Assembly: GCF_017569185.1 (NCBI RefSeq)
Contig: NZ_CP071869.1
Coordinates: 2,346,001-2,410,000 of the forward strand
Origin: Polaribacter cellanae
Lineage (GTDB): Bacteria > Bacteroidota > Bacteroidia > Flavobacteriales > Flavobacteriaceae
Length of the DNA: 64,000 bases
Reading direction: 5' to 3'
A program made the translations under genes and the position numbers. The notes under the pieces are model-generated. The model searched no databases. It saw only the letters and a list, made by a program, of their open reading frames with translations, and had not been told where the DNA came from. Below, piece after piece: positions 9,737 through 17,811 of the stretch (positions within the stretch are counted from its first letter, which is position 1; each line of letters begins with the position of its first letter).

Positions 9737-10852
9737 ATGAAAAAAATACTATTCTTACTATTTGCAATTAGTGTTGTAAGCTGTAAAAAATCAGAAAAAA
9801 AGGTTGAAGAAGCTTCGAGACCAAAAGTAAAATTACATCAATTAGTTGGCGGTTCTATTTTTGTGAAAAAATTAGAAGTTTTCTCTCAAGACACAACTTA
9901 TACAGGGCAAACAAAACAATTTACAGATGCTTATTATGTTATTGAACATCCAAAAGGAAACTTAATGTGGGATGCAGGTTTGCCAGAACAATTAGTAAGA
10001 TCAGAACCTTTTAATGAGCCAAGTGGTGTTTTTAGAGTTCAAAGACCCGATTCTCTGGTAAATCAACTTAAATCAATCGGTTTTAAAATTGAAGATTTCA
10101 AGTATTTTGCTATGTCACATTCACATTTCGATCATACAGGACATGCAAATTATATGAAAGATGCTACTTGGATTGTGCAAGAAAACGAATACAATTCAGT
10201 TTTAGGAGATACTTTAAAAACTAAAAACCCTGCAGTTGCTGAATTAAAAAATGTAAAAAAAATAAATGGAGATTACGATGTTTTTGGTGATGGAACAGTG
10301 GTCATAAAATATATGCCAGGACATACAATTGGGCATCAAGTTTTATATGTAGATTTAGGCTTAGAAAAACCCATTTTATTAACAGGAGACTTGTATCATT
10401 TTCAAGAAAATAGAACCAATAAAGGAGTTCCTTCATTTAATTACAATGTAAAACAAACTTCAGAAAGCATGAAAAAGTTTGAAGCTTTTGCAAAAGAAAA
10501 AAATGCGACAGTAATTATACAGCATTCTCCAAAAGACTTTTTAAAACTGCAAGAAATACTTGATAAAAATTCAAAAAATACGCCAAAAACTTTCGAAGGA
10601 GAATTTACTTATGTTGCTGATGCAGCTACTTTTAAAGATTGTAAAACTGGCAAAAGATATGCTGTTAATAGAAATAAAGCTTATTTATTACTTGAAAAAG
10701 CATACTTAAATGCAGTGCATAAAGACTTTGAGCCAGAATGGGTTAAAATTGAAGGAAATTTAAAAATGGAAGAAGGAATGGAAGGTAATTTGGAAAAACA
10801 ATTGGTTGTTTCAAAGTTTATTTCTTTAGATGAAAATAGAAAATGTAATTAA
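9737..10852 (+). CDS. MBL-fold lipoprotein, N-acyl homoserine lactonase-like family
   Basis: 371 aa with a lipobox (ISVVSC, Cys16). The zinc motif SHSHFDHTGH at about residues 129-138, a later GHTIGHQ and LLTGDLYHF give the metallo-beta-lactamase fold set of His/Asp ligands. The arrangement resembles AiiA-type lactonases. The substrate is unknown; lactone or ester hydrolysis outside the cytoplasm is a family-based guess. It lies inside the suf operon, between sufB and sufC, where it has no obvious role, so it is probably an insertion that is co-transcribed. Confidence 0.75.
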   Translation: MKKILFLLFAISVVSCKKSEKKVEEASRPKVKLHQLVGGSIFVKKLEVFSQDTTYTGQTKQFTDAYYVIEHPKGNLMWDAGLPEQLVRSEPFNEPSGVFRVQRPDSLVNQLKSIGFKIEDFKYFAMSHSHFDHTGHANYMKDATWIVQENEYNSVLGDTLKTKNPAVAELKNVKKINGDYDVFGDGTVVIKYMPGHTIGHQVLYVDLGLEKPILLTGDLYHFQENRTNKGVPSFNYNVKQTSESMKKFEAFAKEKNATVIIQHSPKDFLKLQEILDKNSKNTPKTFEGEFTYVADAATFKDCKTGKRYAVNRNKAYLLLEKAYLNAVHKDFEPEWVKIEGNLKMEEGMEGNLEKQLVVSKFISLDENRKCN

Positions 10853-10874
10853 AAAAAATCAACATACAAATACG

Positions 10875-11624
10875 ATGTTAAAAATAGAAAACTTACAAGC
10901 AAACATAGACGATAAAACAATTTTAAAAGGCTTAAACCTACAAGTTAAAGCAGGTGAAGTACACGCAATTATGGGACCCAATGGTGCTGGAAAAAGTACT
11001 TTGGCAAATATTATTGCTGGTAAAGAAGAATACGAAGTTACAAACGGATCTATCGAATTAAATGGCGAAGATATTAGTGAACTTGCTCCAGAAGAAAGAG
11101 CACATAATGGTGTTTTCTTATCTTTTCAATATCCTGTAGAAATTCCTGGAGTTTCTGTAACCAACTTTATAAAAACTGCCATTAACGAAACTCGTAAAGC
11201 AAAAGGTTTAGAAGACATGCCTGCAAAAGACATGTTAAAGAAAATTCGTGAAAAATCGGAATTGTTAGAAATAGACCGCAAATTCTTATCTCGTTCTTTA
11301 AACGAAGGCTTTTCAGGAGGAGAAAAGAAACGTAACGAAATCTTTCAAATGGCAATGTTAGAGCCAAAATTAGCAATCTTAGACGAAACTGATTCTGGTT
11401 TAGATATCGATGCTTTAAGAATTGTTGCAAATGGCGTAAACAAACTAAAATCGAAAGACAATGCTGTAATTGTAATTACACATTACCAGCGTTTATTAGA
11501 ATATATCGTACCAGATTTTGTACACGTTTTACACGATGGAAAAATTGTAAAAACGGGCGATGCTTCTTTGGCTTTAGAGTTAGAAGCAAAAGGATATGAT
11601 TGGATTAAGCAAGAGTTAGTTTAA
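10875..11624 (+). CDS. sufC: Fe-S cluster assembly ATPase SufC
   Basis: 249 aa from ATG 10875; the longer in-frame start at 10830 overlaps the previous gene and adds residues absent from the family. ABC ATPase motifs: Walker A GPNGAGKST, signature LNEGFSGGEKKRNEI, Walker B LAILDETDSGLD, and H-loop VITHYQR. It powers the SufBCD scaffold. Confidence 0.97.
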   Translation: MLKIENLQANIDDKTILKGLNLQVKAGEVHAIMGPNGAGKSTLANIIAGKEEYEVTNGSIELNGEDISELAPEERAHNGVFLSFQYPVEIPGVSVTNFIKTAINETRKAKGLEDMPAKDMLKKIREKSELLEIDRKFLSRSLNEGFSGGEKKRNEIFQMAMLEPKLAILDETDSGLDIDALRIVANGVNKLKSKDNAVIVITHYQRLLEYIVPDFVHVLHDGKIVKTGDASLALELEAKGYDWIKQELV

Positions 11625-11655
11625 AAATTGTTTCTATTGTTTAAAGTTTCAGGTT

Positions 11656-12043
11656 TTGGCTACTATTAGAAGATTCGAAGATTTAGAAATATGGCAACTT
11701 GCGAGAAAATTATCTCAGCAAGTTATTTCTATATCTAAAAACACAGAGTTAAAAAATGATTATCGCTTTAAAGACCAAATTAAAGCCTCATCAGGTTCAG
11801 TTATAGACAATAGCAGAAGGTTTTGAAAGAGATGGAAATTTAGAGTTTAGACAATATTTATCAATAGCAAAAGGTTCTGCAGGAGAAACACGTTCATAAT
11901 CATACAGACTTTTTGATTCAGAATATATTTCTGAAGAACAATTAAAACAATTAATTACAGAGTGTGAAAGCTTGAGTAAAAAAATAGCAAATTTTATAAG
12001 CTATTTAAATAAAAAGGATTTTAAAGGAAATAAATTTAAGTAA
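11656..12043 (+). pseudogene. Second decayed four-helix-bundle gene, between sufC and sufD
   Basis: From a TTG, ATIRRFEDLEIWQLARKLSQQV and YRFKDQIKASSGSVIDN are readable. A 2-bp deletion near 11807 then breaks the frame just before the NIAEGFERDG motif, and a TAA replaces a Gln codon after GETRS near 11899. The tail runs to a normal stop. It is a different family member from the one between sufA and sufB: the C-terminal halves are only moderately similar. Both are dead, so the family seems to have entered this operon twice and decayed. Confidence 0.88.
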
Positions 12044-12091
12044 GCAACAACTTGAAACAAAAGAAACTTTAAACCTGAAACTTATAGAAAA

Positions 12092-13405
12092 ATGGAATTA
12101 AAAGATAAATTACTATCATCATACGTAGCGTTTGAAAATCGTGTAGATACCAAATCGGATATTCACGAAATTCGTTCTGAGGCACTTAAAAATTTTGAAA
12201 ATTTAGGTTTCCCAACAAGAAAATTAGAAGCTTGGAAATACACTTCTTTAAACTCGGTTTTAAAGCAAGATTATAGCTTATTTCCACACAAAGAAAATGC
12301 AATTGAATTAGCACAAGTAAAGAAGTATTTTATTCATGATATAGATGCGTATAAAATTGTGTTTATCGATGGAAAATACAGCTCCTTTTTATCTGAAACT
12401 ACACACGATAAAATTGATGTTTGCTTAATGTCATCTGCATTAACAAAGCCAAAATACAAAGCTGTAATTGATAATTATTTTAATAAAATTGCAAAACAAG
12501 ACAATTTAACCTCTTTAAATACTGCATTTGCAAGTGAAGGTGCTTACATAAATATTCCAAAAAATACAGAGGTTAACAAACCAATTCAAATCATTCACTT
12601 AACAACAGGATCTGAAGTAGCAACCCTATTACAACCACGTAATTTAATTGTTGTTGGAGAGAATTCTCTGGTACAAATTATAGAACGTCACCAAAGTTTA
12701 ACCAGCAATCCTGTTTTAACAAATGCGGTTACAGAAATTTTTGCCGATAAAAGTGCTTTTGTAGATTACTATAAAATTCAGAATGACGATTTAAACGCTT
12801 CTTTAATCGACAACTCTTACATCGAACAACAATCGAAAAGTGTGGTTTCTGTGCATACATTTTCTTTCGGAGGAAATATTACAAGAAATAATTTAAACTT
12901 TTATCAAAAAGGAGAATACATCGATTCTATCTTAAAAGGAATTACAATTATCGAAGGAAAACAACATGTAGATCATCATACTTTAGTACATCATATAGAG
13001 CCAAATTGCGAGTCTCACCAAGATTATAAAGGAATTTACGACGAGCGTTCCACAGGTGTTTTCAACGGAAAAGTAATTGTTGAAAAAGAAGCTCAGAAAA
13101 CAAATGCATATCAGCAAAACAACAACGTTTTAATTAGCGATAGAGCAACCATAAATGCAAAACCTCAGCTAGAAATTTTTGCAGACGATGTAAAATGTTC
13201 TCATGGTTGTACCATTGGTCAGTTAGATGAGGATGCTTTATTTTACATGCAACAACGTGGAATTCCTAAAAAAGAGGGAAAAGCATTGTTAATGTATGCT
13301 TTTGCAAATACGGTTTTAGAAAGTGTAAAAATACCAGAAGTAAAACAACGAATTACCAAAATTATCGCCAAGAAATTAGGTGTTAATATGGGTTTTGATT
13401 TGTAA
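12092..13405 (+). CDS. sufD: Fe-S cluster assembly protein SufD
   Basis: 437 aa, normal length. The C-terminal core shows HHIEPNCESHQDYKGIYDERSTGVFNGKV, AKPQLEIFADDVKCSHGCTIGQLDEDALFYMQQRGI, the hallmark of the SufB/SufD superfamily (His and Cys lining the cluster site). It is the partner of SufB in the SufBC2D complex. Next comes a small membrane protein gene. Confidence 0.97.
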   Translation: MELKDKLLSSYVAFENRVDTKSDIHEIRSEALKNFENLGFPTRKLEAWKYTSLNSVLKQDYSLFPHKENAIELAQVKKYFIHDIDAYKIVFIDGKYSSFLSETTHDKIDVCLMSSALTKPKYKAVIDNYFNKIAKQDNLTSLNTAFASEGAYINIPKNTEVNKPIQIIHLTTGSEVATLLQPRNLIVVGENSLVQIIERHQSLTSNPVLTNAVTEIFADKSAFVDYYKIQNDDLNASLIDNSYIEQQSKSVVSVHTFSFGGNITRNNLNFYQKGEYIDSILKGITIIEGKQHVDHHTLVHHIEPNCESHQDYKGIYDERSTGVFNGKVIVEKEAQKTNAYQQNNNVLISDRATINAKPQLEIFADDVKCSHGCTIGQLDEDALFYMQQRGIPKKEGKALLMYAFANTVLESVKIPEVKQRITKIIAKKLGVNMGFDL

Positions 13406-13505
13406 GTAAGTAATACAGTTAACTTTTGTACTAAACAAGTTAATGCCAATTATATAGTTTATTTAGCTTTGTTTAAAATTGACTAACTATATAAAAACGA
13501 ATATT

Positions 13506-13709
13506 ATGAACAAAAGTATTAAAACAGTATTATTAGTAGCAGGCCTTATATTATTAGGATACGGAATTTACACATTAATTCAGCCAGAAGCCCAAGTTTC
13601 TATTGGAGATTTAGACTTAATCGAAGCACAAGACAACACCAATTCTTACATTACAATCGGTTTAGGAATTGTAGCTGTAGCTTTAAGTTTAATTAAAGGA
13701 AAAAGCTAA
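13506..13709 (+). CDS. Small two-helix membrane protein
   Basis: 67 aa from ATG 13506; a longer in-frame start at 13479 has no support. Two hydrophobic stretches (VLLVAGLILLGYGIYTLI and YITIGLGIVAVALSLI) flank a short acidic loop. No family function recognised. It is the last gene before a hairpin terminator, and may be co-transcribed with sufD. Confidence 0.65.
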   Translation: MNKSIKTVLLVAGLILLGYGIYTLIQPEAQVSIGDLDLIEAQDNTNSYITIGLGIVAVALSLIKGKS

Positions 13710-13731
13710 CACGAAACCATAAAATTATTAC

Positions 13732-13771
13732 AAACCACTTAATCTTAACTATAAAAGTGAGTGGTTTTTTA
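13732..13771 (+). terminator. Rho-independent terminator after the suf/small-protein genes
   Basis: AAACCACT pairs with AGTGGTTT, followed by a T-run. It ends the sufA-D transcription unit; sufS is 2.7 kb further on with its own promoter box. Confidence 0.75.
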
Positions 13772-13784
13772 GTTTTATAATTGT

Positions 13785-13870
13785 TTGGGCGTTCCCTTTT
13801 TGCATTTAAAAGTTTAGAAATAAAACTTTTAAATGCAAAAACGTCAGGCTTTCGGCAGTCGCTTTTTTTG
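13785..13870 (+). repeat. Dispersed repeat with GGGCGTT...CAGGCTTTC ends and variable stem
   Basis: GGGCGTTCCC is followed by a perfect inverted repeat (TTTTTGCATTTAAAAGTTT at 13797-13815 with its complement at 13823-13841) and then GTCAGGCTTTCGGCAGTCGC. A second member, with the same conserved edges and a shorter stem, is at 33768-33838. I believe similar elements are widespread in flavobacteria. Confidence 0.6.
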
Positions 13871-14050
13871 CTTCATTTAATTTAGTATTTGCTCAATTGA
13901 AAAGATAGTTTTTATAAAAGAATTAAAAGTAAATTCGATGCAAAAAAGAGCTCCAACAATGCCTCTATCCTTAACGCGAAAAAACTTAGAGAATAAAGAA
14001 AACAATTAGAGATTCAGTTAATAACCAGCAATAAACTTCCATTCCGAAAT

Positions 14051-14085
14051 TAACCCCTAAAGGGTTTGAAACCCTTTAGGGGTTA
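14051..14085. repeat. Perfect hairpin repeat
   Basis: TAACCCCTAAAGGGTTT pairs with AAACCCTTTAGGGGTTA around a single-base loop. Same class as the hairpin after sufB. The surrounding region 13871-14050 holds no recognisable gene. Confidence 0.8.
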
Positions 14086-14109
14086 GGAAACAGTTTTGTG
14101 TATGACTCG

Positions 14110-14283
14110 TTGCGTGCAATGAGCTATAAATTTTCGGTTAAATCACAAACCAGATTTTTAAATTTTGCTATTTATCTTTTTTATTGGAAATCTTCAAATT
14201 TAAAAATTTGTTGATTTTCCAAATACGCCATTACTTCAATTAAGAAACTGACCAGTAATAAGTTATACAAGTTGTTGTGGTTA
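14110..14283 (-). repeat. attC-like dispersed repeat next to the HepT/MntA module
   Basis: Read on the minus strand it starts with CTAACCACAACAAC, contains GTATAACTTATTACTGG, then a long symmetric core (AAATTTTTAAATTTGA paired with CAAAATTTAAAAATCT) and TTAACCGAAAA. A homologous copy lies at 33617-33740 on the plus strand. The start is nearly complementary to TGTTGTGGCTAATG on the far side of the two genes (14975-14988), as expected if these mark the ends of a mobile cassette. Confidence 0.55.
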
Positions 14284-14287
14284 GTGT

Positions 14288-14623
14288 TTATTTCCTCAAT
14301 TCGATAATTTCCTTTTTCAGTTCAGGAAGTTCTTTAATAATTATAGTCCAAATAACTTCATCCGAAATACTGTCATATTCGTGAGCGATTCGATTCCTTG
14401 TTCCAATTATCTTTTGGGCATTTTTAATTTCAATCTCAGAATGTTTATATTTTAAAATTCTGTTTATTGCTTCTCCAATAATTTCTATATTTCGTTCTAC
14501 CGCTTTTTTTGTTTTTAAGTCTTTTTGATAGACAAAAAAGTCTCGTTGTCCGGGTAAGAAATCAAAAATTTCGTCAATAGACCTTTCAACATCTTCAAGC
14601 CAAGAGTTAATTCTATTGTCCAT
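14288..14623 (-). CDS. hepT: HepT-type toxin (DUF86 family RNase/HEPN)
   Basis: 111 aa HEPN-domain protein with the catalytic RX4-6HXY motif as RNRIAHEY near the C-terminus. HepT toxins are RNases that are inactivated when the partner MntA AMPylates the tyrosine of this motif. Its start overlaps the 3' end of the mntA gene by 11 bp, so the two are translated together, antitoxin first. Confidence 0.9.
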   Translation of the reverse strand: MDNRINSWLEDVERSIDEIFDFLPGQRDFFVYQKDLKTKKAVERNIEIIGEAINRILKYKHSEIEIKNAQKIIGTRNRIAHEYDSISDEVIWTIIIKELPELKKEIIELRK

Positions 14624-14915
14624 AAATCAACACTTTGGTTTCATCGAGTTCCTTTCTGAAATATTTGTTTTTAATAGCTCGATATTCAATTAAGTCAATT
14701 GGGCGTTTTAATAACTTTTCCAATTTGTCTTTTAATTGGAAGTATAAATTCGTGTATTCAAATGGGTCATTTTCATCAAAATCCACAACAAAATCTATAT
14801 CAGATTCATCGCTGAAATCATCTCGAATCACAGAGCCGAATGCAGAGAAAGTTCGAACTTTGTATTGTTCACAAAGCTTTTTAATCCGATTTATATTTTT
14901 GTCGTTTATTTTCAT
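14613..14915 (-). CDS. mntA: MntA-type nucleotidyltransferase antitoxin
   Basis: 100 aa minimal nucleotidyltransferase. The motif GS-X10-DXD is present as GSVIRDDFSDESDID at about residues 27-41. It adds AMP to the HepT tyrosine and so neutralises the toxin. The two-gene module sits between the end of the suf block and a serine hydrolase gene and is flanked by complementary repeats. Confidence 0.9.
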   Translation of the reverse strand: MKINDKNINRIKKLCEQYKVRTFSAFGSVIRDDFSDESDIDFVVDFDENDPFEYTNLYFQLKDKLEKLLKRPIDLIEYRAIKNKYFRKELDETKVLIYGQ

Positions 14916-15036
14916 ATCTCAAAAATAGTCAAATTTCTTGTAGGTTCAATTTTGATTGGAATTTTTCTTGCATTAGCCACAACAGGAAGTAAATTGAATA
15001 AGATCTTATTAAATTTTAAAACCTGTTCAGAAAAAA

Positions 15037-16359
15037 CTATTTTATACTTCCAACAACCCCTTTCAAAAACTCATTTTGGTCGGCATTTTTAGTCAAACCT
15101 AAACGAACAATAACCATCTCTTCATCTGGTAAAATATATACATTTTGTCCTTTATAACCACTTGCAAAAAACATCTTTTTAGAAACACTTGGATATCTTC
15201 CAGAAGCATTCAACCAAAAATGGGCTCCATACCAACCCTCTGAAGTTGGTGTTGGCTGTACTACATAATCTGTCCAATTTTCACTAAAAATTTGTGTTCC
15301 ATTCCAATTTCCACGATGCAAATACAACAAACCAAATTTTGCCCAATCTCTTGCAGTTGCCCAAGCATAAGAAGAGCCTACGTAATTTCCATCTAAATCG
15401 GCTTCCACAATCATAGAATTCATACCAATTTTATCAATTAAGTTTGTGTACCAAAAATCTAAATACTCTTGATGCGTCTTAAATTGACTTCTTAAAATCC
15501 CAGAAAGTAAATTACTCGTTCCAGAAGAATAATTCCAAGTTTCATTTGGTTTACCTACCAATTGCTTTTTTTCTTGTTCCTTGGTCATATTTCGCTCTAA
15601 AAACAGCATTCTTGTAGCGTCTGAAATCTCTTCGTAGTTTTCGTCCCAAGCCAAACCAGAATTCATTTGTAATAAATTATGAATGGTGATGTTTTTTCTA
15701 TCATCATTTTGCCAACTTTTAATAGGTGCTTTGTCTTTTACATTTAATTTTCCTTGAGATTGTAAAATTCCAAAAATGGTAGAAGTAATACTTTTTGTCA
15801 TAGACCAACCCAGTAATTTTGAGGTTTTATCAAATCCATCTGCATAACGTTCTGCAATAATCTGGTTTTTATATATTACAATTCCTGCTCTTGTTTGGTT
15901 TTTCTTTTCAAACAAAAAATCCATTGCTTTTTCTAATTTATTATAATCAACATTGCTAAAAACAGTGTCTTTTTGTGGCGCATTTCCATAAGGAAAAGGC
16001 GTATTATTATCGGGTTTCGTTCTTTTAGGAACTAAATAAGGCGCAGTTTCGTCACTTTTATCTAACGTTAAAACTGCGCCTAAACCTTCTCTATAAATTG
16101 CTTTTCTGGTTAACAAACCAAATGTAGATGAGGTTGCTATTTTCTTCTCTTTATCTACTTTATCGCTTGCTAAATTTACGGGCGAAAAATTATTATCAGT
16201 TGTATCTGTCAATTCTAAAGTTCTTTTTGCCAAAAAAACAGAAGAAGCCGTATTTTTTGCTGAATAACCAGATAATATATTCAATTTTGGATAATTATAA
16301 ATAACAGCAATTAGTATAAAAACAGCTAATAAAAGTAATATTCTCTTTAAAATTTTCAT
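15037..16359 (-). CDS. Serine hydrolase of the beta-lactamase / class C-like family
   Basis: 440 aa. N-terminal membrane anchor or signal (about residues 5-22). The catalytic SxxK is S186-M-T-K189 in LLGWSMTKSITS, and the second-motif tyrosine is in TWNYSSGTSNLL. The C-terminal LYLHRGNWNGTQIFSENW segment is typical of this family of esterases and peptidases. It likely acts in the periplasm; the substrate is unknown. It interrupts the path from sufD to sufS and is transcribed opposite to them. Confidence 0.85.
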   Translation of the reverse strand: MKILKRILLLLAVFILIAVIYNYPKLNILSGYSAKNTASSVFLAKRTLELTDTTDNNFSPVNLASDKVDKEKKIATSSTFGLLTRKAIYREGLGAVLTLDKSDETAPYLVPKRTKPDNNTPFPYGNAPQKDTVFSNVDYNKLEKAMDFLFEKKNQTRAGIVIYKNQIIAERYADGFDKTSKLLGWSMTKSITSTIFGILQSQGKLNVKDKAPIKSWQNDDRKNITIHNLLQMNSGLAWDENYEEISDATRMLFLERNMTKEQEKKQLVGKPNETWNYSSGTSNLLSGILRSQFKTHQEYLDFWYTNLIDKIGMNSMIVEADLDGNYVGSSYAWATARDWAKFGLLYLHRGNWNGTQIFSENWTDYVVQPTPTSEGWYGAHFWLNASGRYPSVSKKMFFASGYKGQNVYILPDEEMVIVRLGLTKNADQNEFLKGVVGSIK

Positions 16360-16432
16360 CTATACAAGTTTTTGAAGATGTAAAAATAAGAAAATCATAT
16401 CGACTTTCTTATAAGTTTAAAATTCCATCCTT

Positions 16433-16440
16433 TATCTTTG
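16433..16440 (+). promoter_or_regulatory. Candidate -7 box (TATCTTTG) of sufS
   Basis: TAnnTTTG match 19 bp before the chosen sufS ATG (16459). It would give a leader of only about a dozen bases and rules out the more upstream TTG start that overlaps it. No good -33 box at the usual spacing. Confidence 0.5.
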
Positions 16441-16458
16441 TACTTTAAAATGATTTGT

Positions 16459-17673
16459 ATGATAAATGTTGATAAAATAAGAGCAGATTTCCCGATTCTT
16501 AAAAGAGAAATAAATGGAAAACCTTTGGTGTATTTCGATAATGCAGCGACTTCACAAACACCACAAGTTGTTATTGATGCCATTGTAGATTATTATAGCA
16601 ATTACAACGCAAATATTCACAGAGGCGTACATACTTTAAGTCAGGAAGCAACCGATAAATATGAAGAAGCTCGTATTAAAATTCAGCATCATTTTAATGC
16701 AAAACATGCGTACGAAATTATTTTAACTTCTGGTACAACAGATTCTATAAATAGAGTTGCGGCTGGTTTTGCATCACTTTTAAATAAAGATGATGAAATT
16801 ATCGTTTCTGCTTTAGAACACCATTCTAATATTGTGCCTTGGCAAATGTTGTGTGAAAAAACAGGCGCTATTTTAAAGGTAATTCCGATGTTGGAAGATG
16901 GTTCTTTGAACATGGAAGCATATTATAAATTAGTAAACGAAAAAACAAAATTGGTTTTTTGTAACCATGTTTCCAATGCTTTAGGAACTATAAATTCTAT
17001 TGAAGAAATTATTGAAACTGCACATAAATTCGGAGCTGCTGTATTAATTGACGGAGCACAAGCAACACCCCATATAAAACCAGATGTACAAGCTTTAAAT
17101 GTTGATTTTTACGTGGCTTCTGCCCATAAATTGTGTGGACCAACAGGCGTTGGAATGTTGTATGGAAAACAAAAATGGTTAGAAAAATTACCTCCTTATC
17201 AAGGTGGAGGAGAAATGATAGATACTGTTACTTTCGAGAAAACTACTTATGCTGGTTTACCTCATAAATTTGAAGCTGGAACTCCAAATATTTGTGGTGG
17301 AATTGCCTTTGGAGCCGCAATAGATTATATGAATGCTGTTGGTTTCGATAATATTGCTTCTTACGAAGCAGAACTTTTAAAATACGGAACGCAAGAATTA
17401 TTAAAAATTGAAGGTTTAAAAATCTACGGAACTACATTAGAAAAAACAGCTGTTGTTTCTTTTAATGTTGGCGTAATTCATCCTTATGATATTGGTGTAA
17501 TTTTAGACAAATTAGGCGTTGCTGTAAGAACAGGCCATCATTGTGCACAACCCATTATGGATTTCTATAAAATTCCAGGAACAGTTAGAGCCTCCTTCTC
17601 TTTTTACAACACAAAAGAAGAAATAGATGTAATGATTACAGCTTTAAAAAAAGCGGTAATGATGCTTTCTTAG
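16459..17673 (+). CDS. sufS: Cysteine desulfurase SufS
   Basis: 404 aa from ATG 16459 (family length 400-410; ATG 16450 would add three residues). PLP fold-I enzyme: Schiff-base lysine K224 in VASAHKLCGPTG and the persulfide cysteine C362 in RTGHHCAQPIM. It releases sulfur from L-cysteine for SufBCD. In related genomes it usually follows sufD directly. Here it is separated by 3 kb carrying HepT/MntA and a serine hydrolase gene, and it has its own promoter box. Confidence 0.96.
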   Translation: MINVDKIRADFPILKREINGKPLVYFDNAATSQTPQVVIDAIVDYYSNYNANIHRGVHTLSQEATDKYEEARIKIQHHFNAKHAYEIILTSGTTDSINRVAAGFASLLNKDDEIIVSALEHHSNIVPWQMLCEKTGAILKVIPMLEDGSLNMEAYYKLVNEKTKLVFCNHVSNALGTINSIEEIIETAHKFGAAVLIDGAQATPHIKPDVQALNVDFYVASAHKLCGPTGVGMLYGKQKWLEKLPPYQGGGEMIDTVTFEKTTYAGLPHKFEAGTPNICGGIAFGAAIDYMNAVGFDNIASYEAELLKYGTQELLKIEGLKIYGTTLEKTAVVSFNVGVIHPYDIGVILDKLGVAVRTGHHCAQPIMDFYKIPGTVRASFSFYNTKEEIDVMITALKKAVMMLS

Positions 17674-17758
17674 TAGAAAAATAACTTTCGCGAACATTGT
17701 GGAAAAGATTCTTTCAGGATAACAAACAGGGTAGAAATTGAGTGAAACCACACAAAAC

Positions 17759-17793
17759 AAAAAAGGTTGAGAATAATTCCTCAACCTTTTTTT
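17759..17793. terminator. Bidirectional terminator between sufS and the GDSL lipoprotein gene
   Basis: AAAAAAGGTTGAG and CTCAACCTTTTTTT form a stem with A- and T-runs on both sides, so it can end transcription from either strand. Confidence 0.85.
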
Positions 17794-17811
17794 ATTTAAT
17801 TTAAAACTTTC

